This document shows, in pieces, positions 54,416 through 62,682 of a stretch of 64,000 nucleotides of DNA. The stretch lies in assembly GCF_007004665.1 (NCBI RefSeq), contig NZ_ML660052.1, positions 620,001 through 684,000 on the forward strand, in the 5' to 3' direction. Each line of letters starts with the position of its first letter. The stretch's first letter is position 1. The stretch is from Denitrobaculum tricleocarpae. GTDB taxonomy: Bacteria; Pseudomonadota; Alphaproteobacteria; Kiloniellales; Kiloniellaceae. A program made the translations under genes and the position numbers. The notes under the pieces were generated by a model, which was given only the letters and a program-made list of their open reading frames with translations, was not told where the DNA came from and ran no database searches.

Positions 54416-54883
54416 ATGGATATCAATACGGGCATACCCGAGGAAGAACGCAAAAATGTGGCTGAAGGACTGTCACGCCTCTTGGCGGACAGCTACACTC
54501 TGTATCTCAAAACGCATAACTTCCACTGGAATGTAACCGGTCCGATGTTCCAGTCGCTTCATGCCATGTTCGAAGAGCACTACACGGAGCTGGCGACCGC
54601 GGTTGATGAGATCGCGGAACGCATTCGGGCTCTCGGAGAGCCTGCGCCGGGCAGCTATGCGGCTTTTGCGCGTTTGAGCTCCATTAAGGAGTCCGAGGAT
54701 GTGCCTCAGGCTGAGGAAATGGTGCGTCAGCTTGTCGAAGCGCACGAAGCGGTCGCGAAAACCGCGCGCGGTGTGCTGCCGGTCGCCGATGCCGGCGATG
54801 ACGAGGTGACGATGGGTTTGCTGGCGGATCGCCTGGCAGTTCACGAGAAAACCGCCTGGATGCTGCGTAGTATGATCGCTTGA
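54416..54883 (+). CDS. dps: Dps family DNA-binding/ferroxidase protein
   Basis: Ferritin-like dodecameric protein that oxidises Fe(II) with H2O2 and protects DNA. The 155-residue protein has the ferroxidase segment KTHNFHWNVTGPMFQSLHAM with FEEHYTELATAVDEIAERIR, and the C-terminal LADRLAVHEKTAWMLRS. It lacks a long Lys-rich N-terminal tail. AGGAGAG lies four bases upstream of the ATG. Two Irr boxes around its promoter predict iron-responsive control, with derepression when iron or heme is plentiful. Followed by a terminator. Confidence 0.95.
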   Translation: MDINTGIPEEERKNVAEGLSRLLADSYTLYLKTHNFHWNVTGPMFQSLHAMFEEHYTELATAVDEIAERIRALGEPAPGSYAAFARLSSIKESEDVPQAEEMVRQLVEAHEAVAKTARGVLPVADAGDDEVTMGLLADRLAVHEKTAWMLRSMIA

Positions 54884-54927
54884 CGGCACGGCAACCTAAC
54901 ACTCGCGAAAGAAACAGGTGTTATAGA

Positions 54928-54957
54928 GAAGGCCCGGCGAACGACCGGGCTTTCTTG
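54928..54957 (+). terminator. Terminator of dps
   Basis: GCCCGG and CCGGGC form the stem core (extended by A/T pairs), followed by TTTCTTGTTT, 45 bp after the stop. Confidence 0.85.
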
Positions 54958-55124
54958 TTTGGAAGGGGTCATTTTGCCGATGCTGCGCGAAACGGCGCTT
55001 GATCTGGCCGTTTCGAGGGGCATCTAGCTACCTAACTACAGCCTCTCCTCGCGGGTCGTTGATTTGCCCGTGAGGCGGTTTCGAACTATTTAGCTGGTTA
55101 TGGTAAATTCGGAGTGCGTGTAAC

Positions 55125-56120
55125 ATGCTGATCAAGATCAAAAAGGGCTGGGAGCTGCCAGAATCGGCGGCGACGCCGGAATCCACGTTCCTGAAACGCC
55201 GAAGCCTGCTGAAAGGCTTGGCTGCCGGGCCGATCTTGGCGGCAACCGCCGGTTTGCTGTCGGGCTGTGACGGCGAGAATTCCCAGACCGCGCAGGCCGC
55301 CGACAGCGAACCTGATCCCTCTGCCGGTCTTTATCCTGTTCAGCGTAATCTGCGCTACCGCCTGGACCGCGAGATCACGTCCGAAGAGCTCGCCACGACT
55401 TACAACAACTACTATGAGTTCGGTTCGTCAAAGAACATCTGGCAAAAGGCGCAGGCCTTGCCGTTGCGGCCTTGGACCGTGCAGATCGACGGCATGGTCG
55501 AGGCGCCGATAGAGATCGGAATTGACGATCTTCTGGCGAAAATGCCGCTGGAAGAGCGCGTTTACCGCCATCGTTGTGTCGAGGCCTGGTCGATGGCCGT
55601 TCCCTACAGCGGCTTTCCTTTGAAAGCCCTTGTTGATATGGCGCGGCCGCTCGGTTCGGCCAAATACCTGAAAATGGTGACATTTAAAGATGAGTCCGTG
55701 GCCAGTGGCCAGAAAGCGAGCTGGTATCCCTGGCCCTACGTCGAAGGTCTGACCATCGAGGAAGCAAACAACGAGCTGTCCTTCATTGCCACGGGGCTCT
55801 ACGGCAAGCCGATCCCCAAGCAGAACGGCGCGCCGCTTCGTCTGGCCGTTCCCTGGAAGTACGGATTCAAGCACGTGAAAGGCCTCGTTCGTTTCGAGTT
55901 TACGGATAAGCGCCCGGTATCCTTCTGGGAAGAGATTCAGGGTTCGGAATACGGGTTCTGGGCCAATGTGAACCCGGAAGTCCCCCATCCGCGCTGGAGC
56001 CAGGCCACTGAACGGCTTTTGGGCGTTGATGAACGGGTTCCGACGCTGTTGTACAACGGGTACGGCGAATTCGTTGCCGATCTTTACAGCGGTCTCCAGG
56101 GCGAACGGCTCTTTATCTAG
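55125..56120 (+). CDS. msrP: Protein-methionine-sulfoxide reductase catalytic subunit MsrP (YedY)
   Basis: Periplasmic molybdoenzyme that repairs Met-sulfoxide of either stereochemistry. The Tat signal is KRRSLLKGLAAGPILAATAG. The molybdenum-ligand Cys is C151 (YRHRCVEAWSM), and the substrate-pocket blocks GLYGKPIPKQNGAPLRLA and WKYGFKHVKGL match the family. 331 aa. Its usual heme partner msrQ is not next to it. The window's moaD/E and moeA supply its cofactor (MPT form). Start ATG as given; promoter not obvious. Confidence 0.95.
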   Translation: MLIKIKKGWELPESAATPESTFLKRRSLLKGLAAGPILAATAGLLSGCDGENSQTAQAADSEPDPSAGLYPVQRNLRYRLDREITSEELATTYNNYYEFGSSKNIWQKAQALPLRPWTVQIDGMVEAPIEIGIDDLLAKMPLEERVYRHRCVEAWSMAVPYSGFPLKALVDMARPLGSAKYLKMVTFKDESVASGQKASWYPWPYVEGLTIEEANNELSFIATGLYGKPIPKQNGAPLRLAVPWKYGFKHVKGLVRFEFTDKRPVSFWEEIQGSEYGFWANVNPEVPHPRWSQATERLLGVDERVPTLLYNGYGEFVADLYSGLQGERLFI

Positions 56121-56157
56121 AGCCGACTCCCGATCCAATCTCCAACCTAGCAGCCTT

Positions 56158-56367
56158 CTAACACGGTTTGCGTTTTTCGTGCGCCAAAGCTTCTCGGAAT
56201 TTGCGATCGAAATCAGCACTTTGCTGATCGAGAGGCAGCGAATTTTGACGCAGCTTAAACGCAAACTGCTCTGAGCTTGATGTCGTGCCCTCAAGTGCAG
56301 ATGATCTATTCGTCTGTGTGAGTCTCGCGGACGGCTTATGTCGTCCCAGACCGAAGTCCGGACGCAT
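56158..56367 (-). CDS. Doubtful 69-codon ORF downstream of the sRNA
   Basis: A minus-strand frame starting 25 bp after the sRNA terminator. The C-terminal half (FAFKLRQNSLPLDQQSADFD, then RKFREALAHEKRKPC) is charged and helical, so coding is possible. There is no Shine-Dalgarno and no recognised family. Confidence 0.2.
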   Translation of the reverse strand: MRPDFGLGRHKPSARLTQTNRSSALEGTTSSSEQFAFKLRQNSLPLDQQSADFDRKFREALAHEKRKPC

Positions 56368-56391
56368 GCGGTGTTGCGCACTTGCATTTAC

Positions 56392-56555
56392 ACAAAAAAA
56401 ATGCCGGGAACCGCAGTTCCCGGCAAGTTGAACAGGGAGGCTTCACGTCTGGGAGACGTGGGGTCCGAAGACCCTAGTTTCCGGACAGGGGGGTCCGGAA
56501 ATCCGAGTCCACCGGGGGAGGTGGAAACTCGATGATGTTGCGACGCAACATCGAT
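56392..56555 (-). ncRNA. Predicted anti-Shine-Dalgarno sRNA, six hairpins
   Basis: Read on the minus strand from about 56555, hairpins follow in series. 1: GATGTTGC/GCAACATC. 2: stem GAGT..CCACC/GGTGG..ACTC with loop TCCCCC. 3: TTTCCGGAC/GTCCGGAAA, loop CCCCCT. 4: GGGTC-TTCG-GACCC, a UUCG tetraloop. 5: CACGTCT-CCC-AGACGTG. A linker GCCTCCCTG comes next. 6: terminator GCCGGGAAC/GTTCCCGGC followed by eight Ts. The C-rich loops and linker could pair with ribosome-binding sites (GGAGG), as in rhizobial and Rhodobacter anti-SD sRNAs. Promoter TCGACA-N16-TATGTT at 56562-56589. No ORF inside. Confidence 0.75.
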
Positions 56556-56561
56556 GTTTAG

Positions 56562-56589
56562 AACATAAGCATTCAGCCGCGAGTGTCGA
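56562..56589 (-). promoter_or_regulatory. Promoter of the predicted sRNA
   Basis: On the minus strand TCGACA-N16-TATGTT: -35 at 56584-56589, -10 at 56562-56567. The start is expected about seven bases downstream, just before hairpin 1. Confidence 0.55.
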
Positions 56590-56607
56590 CGTCTATTTAG
56601 GCAGTGG

Positions 56608-56646
56608 AGATATGCAGCATCTGCATATCTTTTAACTAATTGTTAA
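56608..56646. promoter_or_regulatory. Palindrome and CtrA-like box upstream of the sRNA promoter
   Basis: A perfect palindrome with 10-bp arms (AGATATGCAG/CTGCATATCT) around CAT occupies 56608-56630. TTAACTAATTGTTAA at 56632-56646 matches the TTAA-N7-TTAA form of the CtrA box. Both lie within about 60 bp upstream of the sRNA -35. Regulators unproven. Confidence 0.45.
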
Positions 56647-57049
56647 ATAGTAGTTTTCTGCGCCTATTCCCAATTTCTCGGGATAAAATTGATGCCTTCT
56701 CTTTCAGCGCCTCTTGAAATGCTTGGGCGCCTCCAGTCTGCAGGGTATCATCGTTTCCGAGCAGATAGCTTCAACTTAAATCTCTGATTTCGGGTCGATT
56801 TTCAGGCTGCGAGAGGTCACTCGTCGTCACATAGGTCGTTTTTGCTCTTCAGACCGGGTGAGACCGGAAACTGCCTTTCAAGCGGTTGTTTCGAGCGCCT
56901 CGGGGGAGTCTGTTGGCGCGGGCAGACGCTCCGGTGCTGGGAGCGCGCACTGAGTGTGTCTTATCGTGTCCATAGCCGGGACCAGCCCTTATCTCGAGAC
57001 CAGAGACGAAAAAGGAAAACTTCGCCATGCAAGGCAGTAAGCGCGCCGC

Positions 57050-58021
57050 GTGTTAGCCCGAGTTCGTTCAGACAGCCAGATCCAGGGCATCCTCCTCGTT
57101 ATGTTGGGGGCTTCGGCTCTATCGACCCAGGATGTCGCGATCAAGTGGCTGAGCAGCGACTATCCGCTGCACCAGGTTATCCTGGCGCGCGCCAGTATTG
57201 CCATGTTTCTGACCCTGGTCGTGGTTCATTTTGAGGGCGGGCTGCGCAGCCTCTGGACCAGGAACCTCGGTCCACTCGTCGCGCGCGGGCTTCTGCTGAT
57301 CGTCGCGAACATGAGCTATTTCCTGGCCCTGGCAACGATGCAATTGGCGGAAGCGCTGGCGATTTTTTTCATCGGACCTCTTTTCATCACGATTCTGTCG
57401 GTCCCTTTTCTGGGTGAAAAGGTCGGTCTGGTCCGCTGGAGTGCCGTTCTGATGGGGTTGGCCGGAGTGATCATCATGCTTCGCCCCGGCGACGGCGTGA
57501 TCCAGCTCGTGGCGTTGCTGCCGGTTCTCGCGGCCTTCTGCTATGCCTCCATGCAGATCATTACGCGCAGGATCGGCGTGATCCACAAGGCTTCCGTCCT
57601 GGCGTTCTATATCCATTTCACCTTCGTAATCGCGAGTGCCGGCATAGGTCTGATGATTGGCGATGGCCGTTTTGCCGGAAGCGGGAACGCCAGCCTGGAA
57701 TTTCTGTTCCGCGCCTGGGTCGTGCCGGGGCCGCAGGATGCTCTGCTGATGCTGGCCTGCGGAACACTTGCCGCGATTGGCGGATATGCCATCTCGCAGG
57801 CTTATCGGTTGGCGGAAGCGACGGCGGTTGCGCCCTTCGAATACAGCGCCTTGCCTTTGGCGATCATTTGGGGCGTGGTGATCTGGGGCGATTTGCCCGA
57901 TCTGACCTCTGTCGCAGGCATTTTGCTGATCGTCGGCGGCGGGCTCTTTGTCTTCTACCGGGAATCGATCAAAGGTCGGCCGCTCGCCGTACGCGACGCG
58001 GATGTCCCACCGAGCCGATGA
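57050..58021 (+). CDS. EamA/DMT family transporter
   Basis: A 323-residue polytopic membrane protein with ten predicted helices in two EamA halves. Characteristic stretches are LARASIAMFLTLVVVHFEGG, VGLVRWSAVLMGLAGVIIML, and the C-terminal half ATAVAPFEYSALPLAIIWGV. The substrate is unknown; members export amino acids, sugars or metabolites. GTG 57050 is used because the first helix begins at once (QGILLVMLGASALSTQ). Separate unit after a long leader. Confidence 0.88.
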   Translation: MLARVRSDSQIQGILLVMLGASALSTQDVAIKWLSSDYPLHQVILARASIAMFLTLVVVHFEGGLRSLWTRNLGPLVARGLLLIVANMSYFLALATMQLAEALAIFFIGPLFITILSVPFLGEKVGLVRWSAVLMGLAGVIIMLRPGDGVIQLVALLPVLAAFCYASMQIITRRIGVIHKASVLAFYIHFTFVIASAGIGLMIGDGRFAGSGNASLEFLFRAWVVPGPQDALLMLACGTLAAIGGYAISQAYRLAEATAVAPFEYSALPLAIIWGVVIWGDLPDLTSVAGILLIVGGGLFVFYRESIKGRPLAVRDADVPPSR

Positions 58022-58030
58022 AATCGCCGA

Positions 58031-58282
58031 TCAATGCTCTGAGCCACGCATTTTCTTCGAATCCGTACAGATTTCTATCAAGGCGACGAGTTCTTGCTGC
58101 CAATCATCTTGCGCCTGCTTTCCGTCATTCGACTTTGCTGAGGTTCGGGCCGCCTCAAGTTTGAAAGCAGCGTTACAGGCTTCTACATACAGCTCTTGAT
58201 GTTTCACGTTGTAGAACATTGCAACTGCGAATAACGTGACAAATGCGCCCGCAACCACTCGGCAGCTGTAGCTAAAAATCAT
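58031..58282 (-). CDS. Small single-span membrane protein, hypothetical
   Basis: 83 residues: one N-terminal hydrophobic helix (CRVVAGAFVTLFAVAMFYNV) and a polar tail with two Cys (EACNAAF, IEICTDS). This layout suggests a periplasmic domain tethered to the inner membrane. No clear Shine-Dalgarno, no recognised family. Convergent with the EamA gene and downstream of the LysR gene. Confidence 0.45.
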   Translation of the reverse strand: MIFSYSCRVVAGAFVTLFAVAMFYNVKHQELYVEACNAAFKLEAARTSAKSNDGKQAQDDWQQELVALIEICTDSKKMRGSEH

Positions 58283-58330
58283 GGGAACCGCGATTTAAGG
58301 GGCACCCAAAAGTCCTCCCGAAGATTAGCC

Positions 58331-59221
58331 TTAAAACGTCGAATCCGCGACCTGGCGGAGCAGGAAGTCCCGGAACACAGAGATCCGCTTGGAGGCCCGC
58401 ATTTCCTCGGCATAGACGAAGTAGGCGTCGAACTGCGGCCCTTCGATTTCCGGCAGAACCTGCACCAGCTCGTTGTTGCCTTCCGGCATGAAGTCGGGCA
58501 GGGCGCCCAGACCCGCGCCGGACTGCAGCGCCTGCATGATGCCATAAACGTTGTTCACGGTCATGGCGGGGCGGCGCAACTGGCCCTGGTTGAAACCGAT
58601 CCGCAGCAGCCAGTTCACGTCCGGGACGGGCGAACGGTTTTCCTCGCCATAGACGATGATCCGATGGTCATCGAGTTCCTCCGGGCTCTTGGGCATGCCG
58701 TGTTTTTTGATATAGCCGACCGAGGCATAGATGTGCATGTGGACGGTCAGCAGGTGCCGTTGCACCAGGTCGGGTTGGCGGGGCGGTGTCAGGCGCACCG
58801 CCACGTCGGCCTCGCGCATCGAGAGATCCAGTTCCCGGTCGTCGAGCAGCAGTTGCACTTCGATCTCGGGATAAACCTCCATGAACTCCCGCATACGCGG
58901 CGCCAGCCAGGTCGAGCCGAAAGCAACCGTGGTGGTGATCTTGAGCGGCCCTTTCGGCCGGTCCTTGCTCTCGGTCAGCTGCGCCTCGGTCATGGCGAGC
59001 TTGCCGAAAACATCGTGGGCTGTGCGGTAAAGTAACTCGCCCTGCTCGGTCAGGATCAGACCGCGGGCATGGCGATGGAAGAGGGCGACCTTCAGGCTGT
59101 CTTCCAGCGCGGAGATCTGACGGCTGACGGCCGATTGGCTCAGGTTCAGGAGTTCGCCGGCGTGTGTGAAGCTGCCGGCTTCCGCAACGGCATGGAAAAT
59201 GCGCAGTTTGTCCCAATCCAT
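58331..59221 (-). CDS. LysR family transcriptional regulator
   Basis: The HTH begins at MDWDKLRIFHAVAEAGSFTH with LNLSQSAVSRQISALEDSLK. The substrate-binding domain follows, with PLKITTTVAFGSTWLAPRMR. 296 aa from ATG 59221; longer frames add a non-homologous leader. It is downstream of trxB in this order across related genomes, so a redox or metabolite response is possible, but the effector is unknown. 345 bp separate it from trxB. Confidence 0.92.
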   Translation of the reverse strand: MDWDKLRIFHAVAEAGSFTHAGELLNLSQSAVSRQISALEDSLKVALFHRHARGLILTEQGELLYRTAHDVFGKLAMTEAQLTESKDRPKGPLKITTTVAFGSTWLAPRMREFMEVYPEIEVQLLLDDRELDLSMREADVAVRLTPPRQPDLVQRHLLTVHMHIYASVGYIKKHGMPKSPEELDDHRIIVYGEENRSPVPDVNWLLRIGFNQGQLRRPAMTVNNVYGIMQALQSGAGLGALPDFMPEGNNELVQVLPEIEGPQFDAYFVYAEEMRASKRISVFRDFLLRQVADSTF

Positions 59222-59499
59222 GATCGACGCCCCCAGCGCGCTCTTCCGAGTCGATTCACCCGTCGCTGCCACAGCTGACCCCCAATTTCCTAATGGTCTT
59301 GCCGGTCTGAAAATGACCGGCTCGGACCGAGCGATTCTAACTCTTTACAATAAAAAGAAACGCAAATCTGTCTATTGCCCAATGGCTTGAGCACCGCCAC
59401 CCGCCAGTCATAGCCTGAAATGCATGCCAGATCACGCATTTATAGGATTGGCGTCATGGCCTGCCGATCCCAATGTTGGCCCGAACCTCAACAGGCCCT

Positions 59500-59560
59500 C
59501 GTGTGATGTTTCGGAAATTCGCTGCATAACATGCGGCGAATTTCAGATTCGGGATACTAG
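59500..59560. repeat. Palindromic repeat (CTAGTATCCCG/CTAGTGTGAT family), third copy
   Basis: About 61 bp: right end CTAGTATCCCGAATCTG on the minus strand, left end GTGTGATGTTTC, and central stem GAAATTCGCTGCAT/ATGCGGCGAATTTC. It combines the two end types seen at 36376-36508. The CTAG tip is six bases from the trxB stop (TAG at 59567-59569). Confidence 0.65.
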
Positions 59561-59566
59561 AGGATG

Positions 59567-60538
59567 CTACTCCGCGGCTTCGGATTGTCCCGCCTCGTTC
59601 TCCGCCAGGAACTTTTCGGTCTGCAGGGCGGCCATGCAGCCGAGACCGGCGGCGGTCACCGCCTGCCGGTAGATTTTATCGACACAATCGCCAGCGGCGA
59701 AGACGCCCGGGACCGAGGTTTCCGTGGAATTCGGCGCCGCGAGGATGTAGCCCTCGTCGTCCATATCCAGTTGGCCGGAAAAAACCGCTGTGGCCGGATC
59801 GTGGCCGATAGCGACGAAGACACCTTCGGTCGGCAATTCGCTGGTTTCGCCGTCGATGGTGGAGCGCAGACGCACGGCATCGACACCGTCCATCGGACCA
59901 TCGCCACCCAGGATCTCGTCGACAACCGCATTCCAGACCACGTCGATCTTGGGATGTTTGAACAGCCGCTCCTGCGCAATCTGCTCCGCGCGCAGGCTGT
60001 CCCGCCGATGGACCAGAGTGACCTTGGAACAGATACCGGCCAGATAAAGCGACTCCTCGACCGCGCTGTTGCCTCCGCCGACCACGACGACCGGCTTGTT
60101 GCGATAGAAAAAGCCGTCGCAGGTCGCGCAGGCGGAGACACCGCGGCCGTTAAAGTGCTGTTCGCTGGGCAGTCCCAGCCAGCGTGCCTGAGCGCCGGTC
60201 GAGATAATCACTGCGTCCGCGACGTAGCTTTCGCCGCTGTCGCCTTTGCACACAAAGGGGCGGGCGGAAAAATCGACCTCTGTTATCAGGTCGGAGATAA
60301 CCTTCGTGCCGACGTGCTCCGCCTGCTTCTGCATTTGCTCCATCAGCCAGGGGCCCTGGATGACGTCAGCGAACCCCGGATAGTTCTCGACATCGGTGGT
60401 AATTGTAAGCTGTCCGCCAGGCTGCAGACCCGCGACCAGCGTAGGGCTCAGGTTCGCGCGCGCGGCGTATATCGCGGCGGTCAGCCCGGCGGCGCCGGAT
60501 CCGATGATCAGAACTTTGGTTTCGTGCGTGTTCGGCAT
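59567..60538 (-). CDS. trxB: Thioredoxin-disulfide reductase
   Basis: FAD/NADPH flavoenzyme that keeps thioredoxin reduced. The FAD site is LIIGSGAAGLTAAIYAARAN; the redox pair is CATC (SACATCDGFFYRNK); the NADPH site is VVGGGNSAVEESLYL; and the C-terminal FAD loop is GVFAAGDCVDKIYRQAVTAA. 323 aa, the family norm. Its products feed MsrB and other thioredoxin-dependent enzymes of the window. Monocistronic or first in a unit with the LysR gene. Confidence 0.96.
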   Translation of the reverse strand: MPNTHETKVLIIGSGAAGLTAAIYAARANLSPTLVAGLQPGGQLTITTDVENYPGFADVIQGPWLMEQMQKQAEHVGTKVISDLITEVDFSARPFVCKGDSGESYVADAVIISTGAQARWLGLPSEQHFNGRGVSACATCDGFFYRNKPVVVVGGGNSAVEESLYLAGICSKVTLVHRRDSLRAEQIAQERLFKHPKIDVVWNAVVDEILGGDGPMDGVDAVRLRSTIDGETSELPTEGVFVAIGHDPATAVFSGQLDMDDEGYILAAPNSTETSVPGVFAAGDCVDKIYRQAVTAAGLGCMAALQTEKFLAENEAGQSEAAE

Positions 60539-60695
60539 GTTTGGCTTCCGCAGGCTGGCATATGAATTCAGAGACTCCCGGCCCCCTTGGCGTTTGCGCC
60601 TCCAAATCTAGGCACAAAGCTGAAATTCCGGGTACTGGGCTTCGCCTGAAAACATAGATACGCAGACGGCGGCCCGCAAGATCAGATCGTGCGCT

Positions 60696-61376
60696 TTAAG
60701 CGACCTTCGGCGGTTCGACGAATCTAAGATGTCCTGACTTGATCCAGACGCGGGCTCCGCTTGGTCCTGCCTTGGCGTGAACCCTGCCGCCGATGGGCGA
60801 GCGCAGCCAGGATTGCGGCCGGAGCCGGTCGCCGCTTTCCTCGAACCCACCTTCCAGCACCAGGATCTCAGCCCCGTTTTCGCTCGCGACGTCAACTTCG
60901 GCGCCAGCGTCCCAAGTCTCGATCCGCACATTTTCCCGTTCGTCTTTATATAGCGGGGTGACCGATACACCCGGACGGTCCGGATCGGCGAGGGCTTCCA
61001 TCTTGTCGAACTGCAGGCGAACATGGGTGCGGTCCGAGGGGTCGAACTGCCAGAGCTTCACGAAAATCACGCAGCCTGCCTCGGAACCCGGGGTATGGCT
61101 GGACTCCGGAGGGTTGCGGATATAGGACCCAACCGGGAAATCACCGTGTTCGTCCTGGAAAACGCCTTCCAGCACGATGAACTCCTCTCCGCCCGTATGA
61201 ACATGGGGAGAGAACTGGCTCTTCTCGTCATAGCGGACAATGGTGGTGGCCCGGGCGACCTCGTCCCCGATGCGGTCGAGCATGCGCCGGCTGATCCCCT
61301 GGATCGGTGAAGTCAGCCATTCTGTCTCGTCGCCGTGCACCACGACCCTTTGGGAAAAATCAGCATTCAGTTCCAT
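60696..61376 (-). CDS. Cupin domain protein (ChrR-like cupin)
   Basis: Two cupin-like modules in 226 residues. Module 1 has the metal-site pattern FSPHVHTGGEEFIVLEGVF plus SSHTPGSEAGC; module 2 has GAEILVLEGGFEESGDRLRP. This matches the Cupin_7/ChrR C-terminal cupin group without the zinc anti-sigma domain, so it is probably an enzyme or sensor rather than an anti-sigma factor. ATG 61376 follows AGAGGAC. Function unknown. Confidence 0.8.
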   Translation of the reverse strand: MELNADFSQRVVVHGDETEWLTSPIQGISRRMLDRIGDEVARATTIVRYDEKSQFSPHVHTGGEEFIVLEGVFQDEHGDFPVGSYIRNPPESSHTPGSEAGCVIFVKLWQFDPSDRTHVRLQFDKMEALADPDRPGVSVTPLYKDERENVRIETWDAGAEVDVASENGAEILVLEGGFEESGDRLRPQSWLRSPIGGRVHAKAGPSGARVWIKSGHLRFVEPPKVA

Positions 61377-61553
61377 GACACGTCCTCTAAGTTGGAATCT
61401 GGTTACAAGACGACCCAATCACGAAGGATTGCAGTCTGGGTAAAAAAAGTCACCAGTCCGTCAATTGTGACTTCGGTTTCAAGACGGGCTGGCTCAAGCT
61501 GCCGCGGTTTGGTTTTACCGGCGACAGGTATCTTCAACGGGAGATGTCTCTCT

Positions 61554-62174
61554 TTAACCGGATATGCTGGGCCGCTGTGCGACTCTCTGACGCCAGGCGA
61601 TGAGGTTCCGGCAGTCCGCAGGGATGTCGATCTCAGCAAAGTCCGCGAAGCCTAGCCCCGCGAAGGCGGTGATGTCCGCCATGGAGAATTTGTCGCCTGC
61701 GACGTAAGGACGGTCCGCCAATACGTCATCGAAGTAGTGCATGCCCTGGATGGCGCGCTCGCGCTGCTTCTCGCCCCACTCCTTGTTCTGGTAGTCCTCG
61801 ACATCGGGACCCAGTCCAGGGGTTGCGTGATGGAAGTAGGCGCCGACGGCATCCAGCAGGCTAGCTTCGGCGCGACGCTGCATCATATGGATAACGGCGC
61901 GTTCCCTGGCATTTTCTCCGGTCAGCTTGGGGCCTGCGCCGGTATGATCGAGATACTCGGTGATGGCGGTGCATTCGGAGATAGTGGTGCCGTCCTCGAG
62001 TTCGAGCACCGGAACGGCAGCAGAGGGATTCTTGGCAAGAAACTCCGGACGTTTGTGCTCGCCCTTGGGCACATCGATGCTCACGAATTCGACTTGATTC
62101 GCGAGGCCCTTTTCCGAGAGGGCGATCCGCACGCGGGCAGGGTTCGGGAAACCTTCAAAATCGTAAATCTTCAT
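61554..62174 (-). CDS. Glutathione S-transferase family protein
   Basis: A 206-residue GST: thioredoxin-like N-terminal domain (MKIYDFEGFPNPARVRIALS, cis-Pro AAVPVLELEDGTTISE) and helical C-terminal domain (NARERAVIHMMQRRAEAS, YVAGDKFSMADITAFAGLGF). A catalytic Cys is absent; Ser/Tyr-type chemistry likely. ATG 62174 follows GAGGACAGAG. A GATAG-rich operator-like palindrome at 62261-62282 lies upstream. Substrate unknown. Confidence 0.9.
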   Translation of the reverse strand: MKIYDFEGFPNPARVRIALSEKGLANQVEFVSIDVPKGEHKRPEFLAKNPSAAVPVLELEDGTTISECTAITEYLDHTGAGPKLTGENARERAVIHMMQRRAEASLLDAVGAYFHHATPGLGPDVEDYQNKEWGEKQRERAIQGMHYFDDVLADRPYVAGDKFSMADITAFAGLGFADFAEIDIPADCRNLIAWRQRVAQRPSISG

Positions 62175-62682
62175 CACTCTGTCCTCTCTGTTCATTCTTG
62201 GCTGGTGCAATGAAAGGCTTGATGGCCAGACAAATGCGTTCTGTGTTCGATGGTTTTAAATTACCTATCGATAGATAGATAACTCGGAGTGCGTTTGTCA
62301 AGCCGCAGAAGGTAAATCAGCTGCTAAGTCCTTTCGAATTTGAAGGTGAAAGATAGTTAGTGTTCTGAAAAATATAGAGAAAATAATTTCTGCCTATATT
62401 CAAAAAATGCTCTGGAATTTAGGGCGTGGCGTAATCGAGCTGTCGGTGAAAGTTTTGGCAAGTACGCAAATCTGAATTTTAACTATCTATCAGAAGAGAG
62501 ATATTTGGAATCGCATTTGGCGTAGCCAGGAGAAGAATGACAGATGGACGACATGTGAGGGTGCCGTGCGCGTCTTTCGTTCCGATGTGTCGAACTGCAG
62601 GTGTGGTTCAGCAGGCTCATACCCGGTCCCGACGACAACTTGACCGAAAGCCGTTCGAGCGTGCTGCAGATTACACTGCGCT
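62175..62682. other. 508-bp AT-rich gap upstream of the GST gene
   Basis: AT-rich, especially 62310-62420. It carries an operator-like palindrome (62261-62282) and further TATC/GATA repeats near 62346 and 62482. No ORF. It also holds the 3' end of the GcvT-type gene. Confidence 0.45.
62261..62282. promoter_or_regulatory. GATA-repeat palindrome upstream of GST
   Basis: A 22-bp imperfect palindrome: TTACCTATC arm, GATA centre, then GATAGATAA arm. The half-site GATAG recurs at 62346 and (inverted) at 62482. Position and symmetry suggest a TetR or MarR operator; no such regulator is adjacent. Confidence 0.4.

Larger units (their letters stand above)
56121..57049. other. 929-bp region without a recognised protein gene
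   Basis: Contains a structured minus-strand sRNA (56392-56555), its promoter, a palindrome, and a CtrA-like box. The right portion (56650-57049) is the leader of the EamA gene with no recognised ORF or riboswitch. The left portion has only a weak minus-strand frame (56158-56367). Confidence 0.6.
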
